Assembly: GCF_019669925.1 (NCBI RefSeq)
Contig: NZ_AP019779.1
Location: 124,001 to 188,000, forward strand
Direction: 5' to 3'
From: Methanobrevibacter arboriphilus
Lineage (GTDB): Archaea; Methanobacteriota; Methanobacteria; Methanobacteriales; Methanobacteriaceae
DNA: 64,000 nt
Shown: positions 8,698 to 18,501 of the stretch, piece by piece
Position numbering within the stretch: position 1 is the first letter of the stretch
Layout of the letters: the number at the start of each line of letters is the position of its first letter
Translations under genes and position numbers: made by a program
The notes under the pieces: generated by a model
Databases searched by the model: none
What the model saw: only the letters and a program-made list of their open reading frames with translations
Told to the model about the DNA's origin: nothing

Positions 8698-9417
8698 TTA
8701 ATTCATTTTGTGTTTTTTATCTGTACAACCTACATCAAAGTCTTTATAATAACTAAATGATTCATTTTCTTCTTCGTTATTTTCTTTGTAGCCAATTTTA
8801 TCTAGAACTGTTTTAACATCTACTTTTGTTTTAAAACAACCTGTTCTTGAAAGTAAAACTCCTTGTGGTGAAAAATCAGCTAATTTCATCATGGTTAAGT
8901 TTAAATCTTCATAACACGCTACTCCAAGCACAGATTCAAATTCATTGTTTTTAACAATCTTTTTTACAAAAGTTGATCCTGGAATTACAAAAACTTTATA
9001 ACCCATTTTTTCTGCTTTTGGTTTTATTATTCCAATTGCACATTTACCACAACAATCACAAACTAGTCCTGTTTCATCTAATATAGCTTCACATTTTGGG
9101 TTTCTAAGACAATGTGGAAATACAATTATCTTTTTTCTAGGGTCTGCCTTGCTAAATCTTTTTTCGTTAACTTTATTTCTAACTTCAACTCCAATATGAT
9201 CTACCATTGACTCATCAAACCCTAAACTTTTAGCTAATCTTTTTAATGGTGAGTAAAAAACATCCAATGCAAAAATAATTAACCTTGGGAAAATAAGTAT
9301 GTCTTTTTTAAGTAGTATTCTACCTAAAATTAGGGCTAAAATGAGTAAGATAAATAATCCTACAGCTATTAAGACTAATGTTTGTCCAAATATTTGAAAT
9401 AAAGTATCGATTGTCAT
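8698..9417 (-). CDS. DUF116 domain membrane protein
   Basis: 239 residues. An N-terminal transmembrane segment (about 12-32) is followed by a basic cytoplasmic domain with the DUF116 hallmarks: VFPHCLRNPKC, CDCCGKCAIG, VIPGSTFVKK, GVACYEDLNL and SRTGCFKTKVD. The many conserved cysteines (including CDCCGKC) imply metal or Fe-S binding. The function is unknown, but the family is common in methanogens and clostridia. The minus-strand start ATG has no strong ribosome site. Confidence 0.85.
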   Translation of the reverse strand: MTIDTLFQIFGQTLVLIAVGLFILLILALILGRILLKKDILIFPRLIIFALDVFYSPLKRLAKSLGFDESMVDHIGVEVRNKVNEKRFSKADPRKKIIVFPHCLRNPKCEAILDETGLVCDCCGKCAIGIIKPKAEKMGYKVFVIPGSTFVKKIVKNNEFESVLGVACYEDLNLTMMKLADFSPQGVLLSRTGCFKTKVDVKTVLDKIGYKENNEEENESFSYYKDFDVGCTDKKHKMN

Positions 9418-9724
9418 GATTACATGCTAATTTTATTTTTTATTAAATTATGTTTTGTTATATAACTATTTATATTATATATATTATATATATTATTTAT
9501 TATATTATTAAATTATTTATATATTATTAAACTATTTATTTATATTTTATTAGAATGTGTTATATTTATTAAATCGTATTTATAAGTGTAAATATTATTT
9601 ATAAAGATAACATGTATATATTGTAAAAATAATTTGTATAATCATTTATATATTTTTAAAATTAATTTTTAAAAATATTTATTATTATATTTAAAATTAT
9701 ATTATATTTAAAATTATGAAATAA
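9418..9724. other. AT-rich spacer with short repeats
   Basis: TATATTATATATATTATTTAT and TATTATTAAA(C/T)TATTTAT repeats at about 9470-9545; otherwise featureless. It lies between two minus-strand genes. Confidence 0.4.
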
Positions 9725-10186
9725 TCATAATTTTTCTATTTTATAGTTCACTGTGTTTCCAGTAATATTAACACCATTTTTTGTTTTATAAATTTTTAAT
9801 CCAGATAAACTATCACATGAACATAATATATCTTGTTCTGGATGTGTTCCAGGTGTTATATTACAATCTAGTCGAACACTTTCGCCTACAGATAAAACCA
9901 TTTGTAATCTTTTTGAGCTTGGATGATCTTTTGGTAGGACAATTATTGGAGATTCCATTTCTCGTGTGATATATGCCATTGATTTTATAGCTTTTTCATA
10001 TTTTTGTCCTGTTCCAAAAGATGATATAGCTATTAAATCATCTTCTTCTAGATATAGGACAATTTCTTCTTTTTCAGGAGTTCCTATAAATAGCATTTGT
10101 TCATTAGCTACTTTCACAACTCCAACTGTTCCTGTATCTCCAATTAAAAATAGTACCTCAGTTGGCTGTAAATCTATTTTTTGCAA
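9725..10186 (-). CDS. Conserved hypothetical protein
   Basis: 153 residues, not assigned to a family. Contains LFLIGDTGTVGVVKVANEQM near the N-terminus and a C-terminal segment with two close cysteines (DILCSCDSLSGLKIYK). Start is TTG (10184-10186), preceded by AAGGAATAAATAAA on the minus strand. Soluble, no signal peptide. It follows the small zinc-ribbon gene by about 60 bases on the same strand, so the two may be cotranscribed. Confidence 0.6.
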   Translation of the reverse strand: MQKIDLQPTEVLFLIGDTGTVGVVKVANEQMLFIGTPEKEEIVLYLEEDDLIAISSFGTGQKYEKAIKSMAYITREMESPIIVLPKDHPSSKRLQMVLSVGESVRLDCNITPGTHPEQDILCSCDSLSGLKIYKTKNGVNITGNTVNYKIEKL

Positions 10187-10247
10187 TTTATTTATTCCTT
10201 AAATTTAAAACAAGTATAAATATTAGTAAAAATTAAAAATTAAAAAA

Positions 10248-10403
10248 TTAATCTAAACATTCTACATTGTCACTTTGACATGATGGGCAGATAACTCTTT
10301 TACCTAAGCCTTTAAAATCATTTCCACAATCTAAGCATTTATATCTTTTAGTTTTTAGTTTTTTCATTTTAATATCTGCCATTGGTCCTCCAACAGTACA
10401 CAT
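10248..10403 (-). CDS. Small rubredoxin/zinc-ribbon-like protein (51 aa)
   Basis: A 51-residue frame begins at an ATG preceded by AAAAGGTGATTTTT and ends at 10248. It contains the basic stretch KMKKLKTKRYKCLDCG and two knuckles, CLDC and CPSC, 13 residues apart, as in zinc ribbons, plus two more cysteines near the ends. The strong ribosome site and the motif spacing make this a real gene. It may be cotranscribed with the downstream 153-aa gene. Role unknown. Confidence 0.75.
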   Translation of the reverse strand: MCTVGGPMADIKMKKLKTKRYKCLDCGNDFKGLGKRVICPSCQSDNVECLD

Positions 10404-11112
10404 AAAAATCACCTTTTTTTTGTATATAACAATATTTATTATGTTTTTTTTAATATTTATTCTTTTTCTTCTATTAAATTATCTATATATTTTATTTTTT
10501 CTACTTTTATATAATCTCATTTCTTATATTTTCATCTTTTATTTCTTCTAATTTTATATAGTTCTATTTCATTTATTTTTTAAGTGTTTTTTTGTTTTAT
10601 TTTTATAGATTTATTTTTATAGTTTTATTTTTATATTTTTATATCTTATTTTTTGTCTTTTTAGTTTCGTATATCTTTTTATTTTTGTATATAAATTGAT
10701 TTTAGTAAAATTGATTTTAATAAAGTTATTATTTGTAATACCAAAATGTTTATATATCATAATATTTATTATAATATTTAGAATTAAAATTAGGAAATAG
10801 GTTTCCTATTTCCTTACATAGAGTATATGGTTGTGAAGGTTCATAAATAATGTAGACTTGAAAATTAATAGATTATTTAACAAATAATTAATCATGTTAT
10901 ATTAAAACTATTATATTTATATTAAAATATAAAATATTTTAAAGAAAATCTAGAACATTTCATTAAACTATTCAATGTTTAATAATAACTATAAAATTTA
11001 ATAAAATATCATAAATAAAACAAAAATATCGTAAATAAAACAATATATATCTATCAGAAATTTTATAATTATAATGGATGTTTCAAAAATAATGATTATG
11101 AGGTATGTTTAA
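10404..11112. other. Long divergent spacer with a perfect hairpin
   Basis: T-rich from 10410 to 10700. A TATA-like TTTATATATC at about 10749 is followed 43 bases later by a perfect hairpin (10792-10814) and a less AT-biased tract to about 10870. Two direct copies of AAATATC(A/G)TAAATAAAACAA occur at about 11004-11042. GAGGT before 11113 is the antiporter's ribosome site. Confidence 0.5.
10792..10814. other. Perfect 10-bp stem, 3-base loop hairpin
   Basis: AGGAAATAGG-TTT-CCTATTTCCT. It lies in the 700-base gap, downstream of a TATA-like element and about 300 bases before the antiporter start. It could be an operator, the 5' hairpin of a small RNA, or a regulatory element in a long leader. Confidence 0.5.
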
Positions 11113-12369
11113 GTGGAACAAATAATATTAAGTTTAGCAATTGTAATGCTGCTTGGAGTTTTATGTATAAAATGTTTCAGTAAATTAGGTGTACCTGCCT
11201 TTTTAGGATTCTTACTAATCGGTATTTTACTTGGCCCATATGCAACAAACATATTAAACATTGAATTTATGGGATTAACTCAAGAAATTGCCACAATGGC
11301 AATGGTAATTCTATTGATTAGAGCAGGCTTGGGACTTAGCCGAGATTCTCTTCGTAAAGTTGGAAGGGTTGCAGTTGAGATGAGTTGTATTCCATCGGTC
11401 TTTGAAGGATTACTAGTTATGATTGTAGGTCATTATTTCCTTGGAATATCATTTATTGAATCAGGAATGTTAGGATTTATCCTAGCTGCTGTTTCACCAG
11501 CAATACTTGTTCCAAGAATGCTTAACTTAATTGATAAAGGATTAGGTACTAAAAAAGGTATTCCAGAAATTCTTTTAACAGGTTCATCAGCTGATGATGT
11601 TGTAGCTATTACAATATTTTCAGTATTTTTAGGGATGTACACTGGAGGAAATATTAATATTGTATGGAGTATAGCTAGTATACCTATATCATTGATATTG
11701 GGTGTTTTAACAGGATTTGTAACTGGACTGATTCTTTTATATGCATTTAGAAGATGGGACTTTTCAGATATTGAAAAATTGTTTGTTACACTTGCAACTG
11801 GAATACTTCTTAATTCTCTTGGTGAGGCTTTACAAGGAAGAATACCATTAGCTGGTCTTGTTGGAGTAATGGTCATTGGTTTCTTATTATTAGATCGTAT
11901 GCCTAAAGTTGCATTAGGTTTATCAAATAGATATTCAAATTTATGGATAGTTGCAGAAATTGTTATTTTTGTACTTCTTGGAGCTCAATTAGAACTTCCT
12001 TTGTTAATTGAAACTCCTGAAGGCTTATTTGCACCAGTTATAATAGTTGGAATATTGGTTATATGTATGGGATTAATAGCTAGGTTTGGAGGAGTATTTA
12101 TGGCTTTAGCTGGATCTGGATTAAACAATAAAGAAAAAATATTTTGTATGACTTCTTATATTCCAAAAGCAAATGTACAAGCTACCATTGGAGCAGTTCC
12201 TTTAGCTGCAGGAGTAGCTTCGGGAGAATTAATATTAGCTATTTCAGCTATATCTATAATATTTACAGCACCTTTAGGAGCTCTTTTAATAGATTTTTTT
12301 AATGATAAATTGTTAACTAAAGATGAAGATCTTGATAATTCAAAATCTATAGAAGTCCCTACAAATTAA
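11113..12369 (+). CDS. Cation:proton antiporter (CPA2-like)
   Basis: 418 residues, about 11-12 hydrophobic helices from the N-terminus. LGVPAFLGFLLIGILLGPY and the helix containing SSADDVVAITIFSV (about residues 157-171, with paired aspartates in the transport-site region) are typical of Na+/H+ or K+/H+ antiporters of the CPA superfamily. It lacks the C-terminal TrkA-N domain of Kef proteins. Start is GTG, with GAGGT eight bases upstream. Stand-alone gene after a long leader. Confidence 0.85.
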   Translation: MEQIILSLAIVMLLGVLCIKCFSKLGVPAFLGFLLIGILLGPYATNILNIEFMGLTQEIATMAMVILLIRAGLGLSRDSLRKVGRVAVEMSCIPSVFEGLLVMIVGHYFLGISFIESGMLGFILAAVSPAILVPRMLNLIDKGLGTKKGIPEILLTGSSADDVVAITIFSVFLGMYTGGNINIVWSIASIPISLILGVLTGFVTGLILLYAFRRWDFSDIEKLFVTLATGILLNSLGEALQGRIPLAGLVGVMVIGFLLLDRMPKVALGLSNRYSNLWIVAEIVIFVLLGAQLELPLLIETPEGLFAPVIIVGILVICMGLIARFGGVFMALAGSGLNNKEKIFCMTSYIPKANVQATIGAVPLAAGVASGELILAISAISIIFTAPLGALLIDFFNDKLLTKDEDLDNSKSIEVPTN

Positions 12370-12885
12370 GATTATTATGATAAATTAAGATTTTCATAAC
12401 TTTAATTTTACATTTCTAATGTTTTTGATATTTTTAATATTTTTAATTTCAATATTTCTTAATACCTTACATTTTATACTTTTTCTTATTTTTAAAATAC
12501 TACTTTTAAAGATTTTATAAGTCTTATATTTTTTGTTATAATTTTTTATTTTTTTATTATTTTTATAATTAATTTGTATATGATAAAATAAATATAGAAT
12601 AAAAATAATATATATTCTCAAAGTATATTAAAATAAGCTTATGGATAAATTTATAATAATTTTATAGAAATTTATCATTGTAATATAATTCTTAAAAATA
12701 ACTTATTAAATTACATTAAATTATATTAGATTATATAGGTTACATTAAATTACATTAAATTGCGTTAGATTGTGTTAAATTACATTAATTAAAGTATATT
12801 ATTAAACTAGCTTATTAAAATATATAATCTATTAAAATATACTATTAACTATCGTGTATAATTGGATATTACTATTGGTGAGAAT
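12370..12885. other. AT-rich spacer with tandem TTACATTAAA repeats
   Basis: About 12690-12800 carries a run of imperfect 10- to 11-base units of TTACATTAAA (also TTGCGTTAGA and TTGTGTTAAA variants). GGTGAGAAT at 12877-12885 is the ribosome site of the ChlI-like gene. A lysine/isoleucine-only minus-strand frame here is not credible as a gene. Confidence 0.5.
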
Positions 12886-14235
12886 ATGAGAAAGAGTGTT
12901 TTTCCGTTTACGGCTATTGTTGGTCAGGAGAAGATTAAGCAGGCTCTTGTTTTGAATGCTGTTAATCCTTCGATTGGTGGTGTTCTTATTAAAGGTGATC
13001 GTGGTACTGGTAAGACTACTGCTGTTAGGGCTTTGGCTGATCTTCTTCCTGAGATTGAGGTTGTTGATGGGGATATTTTTAATTCTGATGAAGAATCTTA
13101 TAAAGAGTTTGAGCTTTATAAAGCTATTGATAAAAATAAGGATGATGATGTTCTTTTAGTTAAAAAATCTATGCGTGTTATTGAGCTTCCTTTGGGTGCT
13201 ACTGAGGATCGTGTGGTTGGTTCTCTTGATATTGAAAAGGCTCTTCATGAGGGTATTAAAGCTTTAGAGCCTGGTCTTCTTGCTCAAGCTAATCGTAATA
13301 TTCTTTATATTGATGAGATTAATCTTTTGGATGATAATCTTGTTGATGTTTTATTAGATGCTGCTGCATTTGGTGTAAACACCATTGAAAGAGAGGGAAT
13401 TTCAATCTCACACCCATCAAAGTTCATTCTAATTGGAACAATGAACCCCGAAGAAGGAGAACTACGAGGACAACTATCAGATCGAATTGGTCTCGAAATT
13501 GAAGTTGAGGGTATTTCAAACATTGAAGATAGAATAAAAATCATGAAAAGAAGAGAATCATTTGAAAGAGATCCTTTATCTTTTAGAGCTAAATTTGATG
13601 AGGATCAAGAGGAACTTCAAAATAAGATAATAAAAGCTAAGGAAATATTAAATGATGTAGTTATTGATCATGTTTTATTAGAGGTAATAGCTAGAATCAC
13701 TTTAGAACTTTCATCGGAAGGACATAGAAGTGATATAAGTATTTTAAAAACAGCTAAAACAATTGCATCTTTTAATGGTAATTTAACTGTTGATTTTGAT
13801 GATTTAAAAGAAGCTATTTCTCTTGTCCTTGGGGAAGATCCTCTACTCAATCAAAGGATTCAGAAAATTAGGAATGATATTGAAAAAAGAGAAAAAGAAA
13901 GGGAAAATGATTTAGATAAAGATAGTCTTTCTTTCAGCAATGATAATCTTCAAGAAAAAATCAAAGAACAATTAGAAGATTCATTAAATGAGAAATTAAA
14001 GAAAGCAAATCAAAATCATGAAAATCAAGAATTAGATAAGGCTTTTAATGATTCTGATAATAAAGATTTGGATAATATTGAATTAGGAGAGGGTGAATCT
14101 AAAGAAAAGGATTTCATTAATACTTCTGATTTTGAAGATAAAGATGAGTCTGATTCAAAACTTAATCAGGGTGAAAAATTAGAAAATTTTAATGAATTTA
14201 ATATTGATGGGAAGTTTGATATAAAAAAATATTAA
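12886..14235 (+). CDS. ChlI/BchI-like AAA+ ATPase, first half of a split ChlI-VWA gene
   Basis: 449 residues. Walker [10 protein letters not shown] (about residues 40-48), Walker [13 protein letters not shown] (about 137-148) and [20 protein letters not shown] match magnesium-chelatase subunit I ATPases. An acidic, Asn/Lys-rich tail follows from about residue 330. The start ATG at 12886 is fixed by GGTGAGAAT and by the identical paralogue at 15345. It ends with TAATG overlapping the next gene. Compared with the fused paralogue, the frame is broken by one base in an A7 tract at 14223-14229, so this gene plus the next are a split version. The first 602 nt are nearly identical to 15345-15946. 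The metal or substrate is unknown, and no CobN-type partner is in the window. Confidence 0.85.
   Translation: MRKSVFPFTAIVGQEKIKQALVLNAVNPSIGGVLIKGDRGTGKTTAVRALADLLPEIEVVDGDIFNSDEESYKEFELYKAIDKNKDDDVLLVKKSMRVIELPLGATEDRVVGSLDIEKALHEGIKALEPGLLAQANRNILYIDEINLLDDNLVDVLLDAAAFGVNTIEREGISISHPSKFILIGTMNPEEGELRGQLSDRIGLEIEVEGISNIEDRIKIMKRRESFERDPLSFRAKFDEDQEELQNKIIKAKEILNDVVIDHVLLEVIARITLELSSEGHRSDISILKTAKTIASFNGNLTVDFDDLKEAISLVLGEDPLLNQRIQKIRNDIEKREKERENDLDKDSLSFSNDNLQEKIKEQLEDSLNEKLKKANQNHENQELDKAFNDSDNKDLDNIELGEGESKEKDFINTSDFEDKDESDSKLNQGEKLENFNEFNIDGKFDIKKY
14223..14229 (+). other. A7 homopolymer, frameshift point between the two halves
   Basis: Seven As. Adding one A would give one continuous ATPase-VWA frame ([10 protein letters not shown]) aligning with the fused paralogue's [10 protein letters not shown]. 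As it stands, the upstream frame stops eight bases later at TAA, overlapping ATG. Confidence 0.7.
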
Positions 14236-15263
14236 TGGTTGAGGGTGTGAAAAGAGAAAAACTTTATGGTAAACGGGTAAACTCACAAAGTAAAAAAGGA
14301 AAGTATGTTAAAAGTAAGATTTCTAATAATTCAGAGGATGTAGCTATTGATGCCACTATTCGTGCAGCTGTATTAAATTCTAATATAAAAAGTTCTAATA
14401 TAAATAATAATTCCAAATTTAATAAAGATACTAATTTAAAAATTAATAATGATACAAATTTAAAAGTTAATATAAAAAAAGAGGATTTAAGAGAAAAAGT
14501 AAGAAAACATGGAGCTAAATTATCCATTGCATTAATTGTGGATATGAGTGGTTCTATGATTAGTGATGAAAAGCTTAATAGAATAAAAGCGATCTTACAA
14601 AAAATAATATTAAATGTTCATGTTAATAAGGATAAATTAGCTGTTATTGGATTTAAAGGTAAGGATTCAGAAGTTATTATTCCAAATACTAAAAGACCTA
14701 ATTCTTTTTTAAATAAGCTTGATAGTATAACTGTTGGAGGAACTACTCCGATGGCTGCTGGACTTAAAAAAGGTTTAGAGGTTTTAAAAAAGGATCTCAA
14801 TAAGGAAGAATATATTCCAATGCTTATGATATTATCTGATGGAGTAACTAATGTAAGTTTAGAAAGATCTAATATTAATTCTAATGTTAATAAAATATCT
14901 AAGTCTTTAAAATATAATAATTCTTCTGGAAAATCAAAGGAATATAAATCTAATAAAATGATTATAAGTAATCCTATTAAGGATGCTTTGACTGTTGGTG
15001 AAGAAATAGCTAAATATAATATTCATACAGTTATTGTTAATTTTGAAAAGGAAAAAAATAAGGGAAGAAGTATAAACAAAGAATTAGTTTTTATAACTGG
15101 TGGGAATTTTTATGATCTTGAAATTCTTGGTGATAAGTTATCCAAAGACATTTTTGAAGTAGAAGGTGTTGATACAAATTCAATGTCATTTGGTTCATTT
15201 AAAAGTGATTTATCTGATATGGTTTTAGAAAAAATAATAGACTATGAGAGAGATAAGATTTAA
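14235..15263 (+). CDS. VWA-domain (ChlD/BchD-like) protein, second half of the split gene
   Basis: 342 residues. A VWA domain with an intact MIDAS motif, DMSGSM (about residues 99-104), plus GGTTPMAAG and ILSDGVTNV downstream, as in magnesium-chelatase subunit D. The N-terminal EGVKREKLYGKRVNSQSKKG matches the middle of the fused paralogue ([20 protein letters not shown]). The frame is open upstream to 14220 and reads KKIL before the ATG, again matching the paralogue's RKML, so it was once continuous with the ATPase gene. Today the two are coupled by TAATG. It has an Asn/Ser/Lys-rich insertion around residues 210-240. Confidence 0.85.
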   Translation: MVEGVKREKLYGKRVNSQSKKGKYVKSKISNNSEDVAIDATIRAAVLNSNIKSSNINNNSKFNKDTNLKINNDTNLKVNIKKEDLREKVRKHGAKLSIALIVDMSGSMISDEKLNRIKAILQKIILNVHVNKDKLAVIGFKGKDSEVIIPNTKRPNSFLNKLDSITVGGTTPMAAGLKKGLEVLKKDLNKEEYIPMLMILSDGVTNVSLERSNINSNVNKISKSLKYNNSSGKSKEYKSNKMIISNPIKDALTVGEEIAKYNIHTVIVNFEKEKNKGRSINKELVFITGGNFYDLEILGDKLSKDIFEVEGVDTNSMSFGSFKSDLSDMVLEKIIDYERDKI

Positions 15264-15344
15264 TTTAGATATCATATTAAATAATGGATACTAGATTTTA
15301 TAATTGGATATATTATTATTGGATATATTATCATTGGTGAGAAT

Positions 15345-17648
15345 ATGAGAAAGAGTGTTTTTCCGTTTACGGCTATTGTTGGTCAGGAGAAGATTAAGCA
15401 GGCTCTTGTTTTGAATGCTGTTAATCCTTCGATTGGTGGTGTTCTTATTAAAGGTGATCGTGGTACTGGTAAGACTACTGCTGTTAGGGCTTTGGCTGAT
15501 CTTCTTCCTGAGATTGAGGTTGTTGATGGGGATATTTTTAATTCTGATGAAGAATCTTATAAAGAGTTTGAGCTTTATAAAGCTATTGATAAAAATAAGG
15601 ATGATGATGTTCTTTTAGTTAAAAAGCCTATGCGTGTTATTGAGCTTCCTTTGGGTGCTACTGAGGATCGTGTGGTTGGTTCTCTTGATATTGAAAAGGC
15701 TCTTCATGAGGGTATTAAAGCTTTAGAGCCTGGTCTTCTTGCTCAAGCTAATCGTAATATTCTTTATATTGATGAGATTAATCTTTTGGATGATAATCTT
15801 GTTGATGTTTTATTAGATGCTGCTGCATTTGGTGTAAACACCATTGAGAGAGAGGGAATTTCAATCTCACACCCATCAAAGTTCATTCTAATTGGAACAA
15901 TGAACCCCGAAGAAGGAGAACTACGAGGACAACTATCAGATCGAATAGGTTTAAAAATTTCTGTTTCTGGAATTAATAATATTGAAGATAGAATAGAAAT
16001 TATGAAACAGATAGATGATTTTGAAAAAGATCCAAAAAGTTTCATAGCTAAATATGCAGATGCTGAAGATAACCTTCAAAAAAGAATAATCATGGCAAGA
16101 AAACTTCTTCCATCAGTTAGTATTAGTGATGAATATTTTGAAATAATAGCTAGATTAACAAGAAATCTTGGTGTTGAAGGTCATAGGAATGATATAACAA
16201 TTCTTAAAACAGCTAAAGCAATAGCTGCATTTAACAATCATTGGAAAGTTACTATGGATGATCTTGAAGAAAGTATATTGCTTGTTTTAGGAGAAATTAA
16301 TGAATGTGATAATAATCAAATTCAAAATCAGATTCAACAGGCTCAAAATGAAATGAATCAGGAAAAAAATAGTGAAGATTTAGATAATGATGAAAATTCT
16401 AGCCAAAATCAAGATTCCAGCAATGAAGAGGGTGATTCTAATGAAGATATTCAGGATGATACTTATAATAAATATGCTCAAGATAATGATTTAAAGGATG
16501 ATAATGGCTTTGATAATAGCTTTGATAATTTTAATAATAATGTAGATAATGATCTTGATAATCTTGATAATGAGGACAATTTAGATGAAAATGATGAAGA
16601 TGAATCTGATGAAGAGAATGATGAAAAAAATAATGATTTAGATAATCCTTCTAATGATGATTATAATAATGAAAATCAAATTCAAGGGGAAGTAAATGAT
16701 TCAGATAGGATAGATGATGAATATCAGATGGATTATAATGAAAATAAGTCTGAAAAAGAAATAAATGAATTTGATTTAGAGTCTCTTGAAAAAGATATTC
16801 GTAAAATGCTTGTGATGGAAGGGCGTGAAAAAGAAAAGTTTTATGGATCAAGAGTTAATTCAAAAAGTGAAAAGGGGAAGTATGTAAAAAGTAAATATTC
16901 TCCTAATGTTTCAAATTCAGATATAGCTATTGATGCTACTATACGTGCAGCTCTAAAATCTAAAACATCTAAAAATACAGAATTAAATAAGAAAAATGCC
17001 TTAAAAGTAGATATAAAAAATGAAGATATTCGTGAAAAAGTTAGAAAACACAAAGCAAGAGCTAGTGTAGCTTTGGTAGTTGATATGAGTGGGTCAATGC
17101 TTGCTGAAAAGAAAATTAATAAGATTAGAGGGATTTTAGAAAGAATAATTAAGAATGTTAATAGAAATAGAGATAAATTAACAGTCATAGGTTTTAAAGG
17201 TAGGGATTCTGAAGTAATAATTCCAAGTACTAAACGTCCTAGTTCTTTTTTAGACAAGCTTGATAAGATCACAGTTGGAGGAACAACTCCAATGGCTTCA
17301 GGTCTTGAAAAAGCTATTGAAATACTTAAAAATGAGAATAAAAAAGGAGAATTTATTCCGATGTTAATATTGCTTTCAGATGGAATGCCTAATGTTGGTC
17401 TAACTGATAGTTATAATAAAAAGGTTAGAGGAAGTCCTATAAATGATGTTTTAGCTATGGGTGAAGAGTTAGCTGAAAATAAAATATATACTATTATCAT
17501 TGATTTTGAAAAAAAACATAAACATGGAAGGAATATTAATATGGAGTTAGCATTTTTATCTAATGGTAGATATTATGATTTAGAAGAAATCTATAATCCT
17601 GACATTGCAATAGATAAGATTTTGACTTATGAAAGAAATATACTGTAA
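15345..17648 (+). CDS. Fused ChlI-ATPase/VWA (magnesium-chelatase I-D-like) protein
   Basis: 767 residues. The AAA+ domain (residues 1-320) has the same Walker A and B as the preceding paralogue. A very acidic Asp/Asn/Glu linker covers about 330-475, and the VWA domain (about 550-767) has an intact MIDAS DMSGSM and GGTTPMASG. In cobalt or magnesium chelatases, the I and D subunits form an ATP-driven ring that remodels the chelating subunit; fusion would tie them one-to-one. Start ATG after GGTGAGAAT. Lies 81 bases after the split paralogue. No chelatase catalytic subunit is adjacent, so the client is unknown; MoxR/VWA-type chaperone work is also possible. Confidence 0.9.
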   Translation: MRKSVFPFTAIVGQEKIKQALVLNAVNPSIGGVLIKGDRGTGKTTAVRALADLLPEIEVVDGDIFNSDEESYKEFELYKAIDKNKDDDVLLVKKPMRVIELPLGATEDRVVGSLDIEKALHEGIKALEPGLLAQANRNILYIDEINLLDDNLVDVLLDAAAFGVNTIEREGISISHPSKFILIGTMNPEEGELRGQLSDRIGLKISVSGINNIEDRIEIMKQIDDFEKDPKSFIAKYADAEDNLQKRIIMARKLLPSVSISDEYFEIIARLTRNLGVEGHRNDITILKTAKAIAAFNNHWKVTMDDLEESILLVLGEINECDNNQIQNQIQQAQNEMNQEKNSEDLDNDENSSQNQDSSNEEGDSNEDIQDDTYNKYAQDNDLKDDNGFDNSFDNFNNNVDNDLDNLDNEDNLDENDEDESDEENDEKNNDLDNPSNDDYNNENQIQGEVNDSDRIDDEYQMDYNENKSEKEINEFDLESLEKDIRKMLVMEGREKEKFYGSRVNSKSEKGKYVKSKYSPNVSNSDIAIDATIRAALKSKTSKNTELNKKNALKVDIKNEDIREKVRKHKARASVALVVDMSGSMLAEKKINKIRGILERIIKNVNRNRDKLTVIGFKGRDSEVIIPSTKRPSSFLDKLDKITVGGTTPMASGLEKAIEILKNENKKGEFIPMLILLSDGMPNVGLTDSYNKKVRGSPINDVLAMGEELAENKIYTIIIDFEKKHKHGRNINMELAFLSNGRYYDLEEIYNPDIAIDKILTYERNIL

Positions 17649-17805
17649 ATTTATATCTTGTAAATTTATAATATATTCTATTGATAACATATTCGATTTG
17701 GAATATATTCATTGATATATTTTAATTGATTATATTATGTAAATTGATAATCTCATATTAATTAATCTTATGTCATATGATGTATCATTCTAATTTCATT
17801 ATGTG

Positions 17806-18501
17806 TCATTCTAATTTCATTGTTTTTAATATTTCATTAAATAATATTTTATCTTGTTTTTTAAGTTCTCTATCGCAATAAAATATAAAAACATAAGAAT
17901 GAGTTTTGTTTTTTTGGACTATGATTAGCTGATGCCAATAATCTGCTTTTGTACTAGTTAAAGAATAGGCTTTTTTACCATCAACTGTAATATTAGTTGG
18001 TTGTTTAAATCTTTCACTTTTTTGAAGTTCTAATTCTTCTTTTAGTGAGTTATCTGAAATATAAAATATTAATCCATCATCCCAACGACTTAAATACTCT
18101 TTTTGATATAAACTTAAAAACTTGTTTAATTGATCAAAACTCCAATAACTAGGATAAGAAAAAGATATTCCATTATTGTTATATGTTTTTACAGGCGTAT
18201 TTGAATTAATTAAACCATTCTCATTAAAATTACTATTATTATCAATATTATTGCTATTATTATTGCTATTATTATTATTAATATTATTATTATTAGAATT
18301 AATTTTGTTTGTAGAATTATTATAGCTATTTGTAATATTATTATAATTTGTACTAAGATTAGCTATTGGTTCTTGGTTAACTTCTCCTTCAAGTATTGTT
18401 TTTATATTGTTAAGACTATTATCAACTATATTTTGATTAGAAACACCTACTAAAATTCCTAATATTATTAAAATTATAAATAAAATAAATAATTTGTCCA
18501 T
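17806..18501 (-). CDS. Membrane-anchored PsbP-like domain protein
   Basis: 231 residues. N-terminal hydrophobic anchor (LFILFIILIILGILVGV, residues 4-20), an Asn-rich linker (about 50-100), and a C-terminal domain beginning NGISFSYPSYWSF. That start is typical of PsbP/DUF-type extracytoplasmic domains common in methanobacterial surface lipoprotein-like proteins. Start ATG follows GGATATGATTAT on the minus strand. Function unknown; probably exposed on the outer face of the membrane. Confidence 0.65.
   Translation of the reverse strand: MDKLFILFIILIILGILVGVSNQNIVDNSLNNIKTILEGEVNQEPIANLSTNYNNITNSYNNSTNKINSNNNNINNNNSNNNSNNIDNNSNFNENGLINSNTPVKTYNNNGISFSYPSYWSFDQLNKFLSLYQKEYLSRWDDGLIFYISDNSLKEELELQKSERFKQPTNITVDGKKAYSLTSTKADYWHQLIIVQKNKTHSYVFIFYCDRELKKQDKILFNEILKTMKLE

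Noticed and set aside
10415-10440. TATAACAATATTTATT half-match to the regulon palindrome before the 51-aa zinc-ribbon gene
   Set aside because: Only one arm matches; expected by chance in this base composition.
12394-12621. Minus-strand 75-codon open frame
   Set aside because: Composed almost only of Lys, Ile, Asn and Tyr from AT-rich spacer, without a ribosome site or domain pattern.
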